DNA of 57,611 nucleotides from Cyclobacteriaceae bacterium (GTDB lineage: Bacteria; Bacteroidota; Bacteroidia; Cytophagales; Cyclobacteriaceae). Location of the stretch: NCBI GenBank assembly GCA_012033595.1, contig JAAUQL010000027.1:1-57611 (forward strand), written 5' to 3'. This document shows, piece after piece, positions 57,417-57,611 of the stretch; positions within the stretch are counted from its first letter, which is position 1, and each line of letters starts with the position of its first letter. A program made the position numbers and the translations under genes. The notes beneath the pieces are model-generated. The model did no database searches and was not told where the DNA came from. It worked only from the letters and a program-made list of their open reading frames with translations.

Positions 57417-57611
57417 TCATGTCGCGGATTTGTAAATTAACCTTAAATTAGTACCTGGAAAAACTGTATTACTTTCATTGACCCAATGACAGATTTTTTT
57501 TACTGCATCATTGTCGCGTGGTGTAGCCAGGGTGTGCAAGGTAATATTTAATGTGTTATCCTCATGGTTGACTTTCAGGTCGCAGGGTGTTTTGATGATG
57601 CTTTTGGCCAA
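57417..57611 (-). CDS. 3' end of an unidentified gene (partial)
   Basis: This is an open frame of 64 residues ending at 57417 and running off the right edge. Its true start lies outside the window, although a TTG falls on the last bases. Segments include IIKTPCDLKVNHEDNTLNIT and the ending NTVFPGTNLRLIYKSAT. The ending FPGTNLRLIYK faintly recalls the C-terminus of some Bacteroidota transposases, but I cannot confirm this. No terminator or inverted repeat of an insertion sequence is visible in the 69 bp before the XRE gene. Confidence 0.55.
   Translation of the reverse strand: MAKSIIKTPCDLKVNHEDNTLNITLHTLATPRDNDAVKKICHWVNESNTVFPGTNLRLIYKSAT

Noticed and set aside
1-57611. tRNA, rRNA, tmRNA or other structured RNA genes
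   Set aside because: No cloverleaf, TTCGAATC-type T-arm in a proper context, or rRNA signature was recognised on either strand by eye.
57348-57611. Insertion sequence at the right edge
   Set aside because: Only 64 C-terminal residues are visible, with no terminal inverted repeat or target duplication. The resemblance to a transposase end is too weak to call.

Overview
The window comes from a member of the Bacteroidota, most likely of the Cytophagales type. Several signs agree. Promoters have the TAnnTTTG -7 box typical of the phylum and leaders carry little Shine-Dalgarno signal. There are type IX secretion (T9SS) C-terminal sorting domains of both type A and type B, a PorP/SprF-family protein, and a TonB-dependent receptor. 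The sequence is AT-rich with compact gene spacing. I saw no tRNA, rRNA, CRISPR array or complete insertion sequence.

Layout. Positions 1-2320 hold housekeeping genes: biotin-protein ligase (birA) and S-adenosylhomocysteine hydrolase (ahcY). Positions 2368-4784 hold a small ORF whose start codon sits at its predicted transcription start, then a hairpin, then a TonB-dependent receptor of BtuB-like size. From 4919 to about 44184 lies a large surface-polysaccharide locus. Its plus-strand arm runs from a receiver protein and a receiver-fused initiating sugar transferase through glycosyltransferases, an epimerase, O-acyltransferases, two giant secreted esterases flanking a PorP-SPOR protein, methyltransferases, a UbiA-type prenyltransferase and a Wzy-like polymerase, to a half-size TolC-like protein at 39078. 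The minus-strand arm (44184 to 39083) holds a TerB-like protein, a Wzc-like chain-length/ATPase protein, a Wzx-like flippase and another O-acyltransferase. The right part (44238-57611) is mixed: aconitase, a 1.1-kaa T9SS protein with YD-like repeats, the AguA/AguB agmatine-to-putrescine pair, a DUF1080 lipoprotein, an exported DinB-like protein, a coupled HAD phosphatase and PEPCK-like DUF4914 pair, an XRE-cupin regulator, and the 3' end of an unidentified gene.

How the genes may work together. The locus can make, flip, polymerise and export a polysaccharide by the Wzx/Wzy route, although no outer-membrane Wza gene is present. It is unusually rich in decoration genes: five acyltransferase-3 proteins and two SAM methyltransferases. 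Two very large secreted proteins each begin with a serine-esterase domain and end with a T9SS sorting signal, one type B and one type A. My leading idea is that the acyl groups are added inside by the acyltransferases and trimmed or bound outside by these esterases. This is inference from gene context only.

A major caveat: ten reading-frame breaks of one base occur in nine genes, all inside the polysaccharide locus. Restoring one base at each gives full-length, natural-looking proteins. They are either indel errors in the assembly or real slippage/decay. I annotate those genes over their full extent and mark the break in each.
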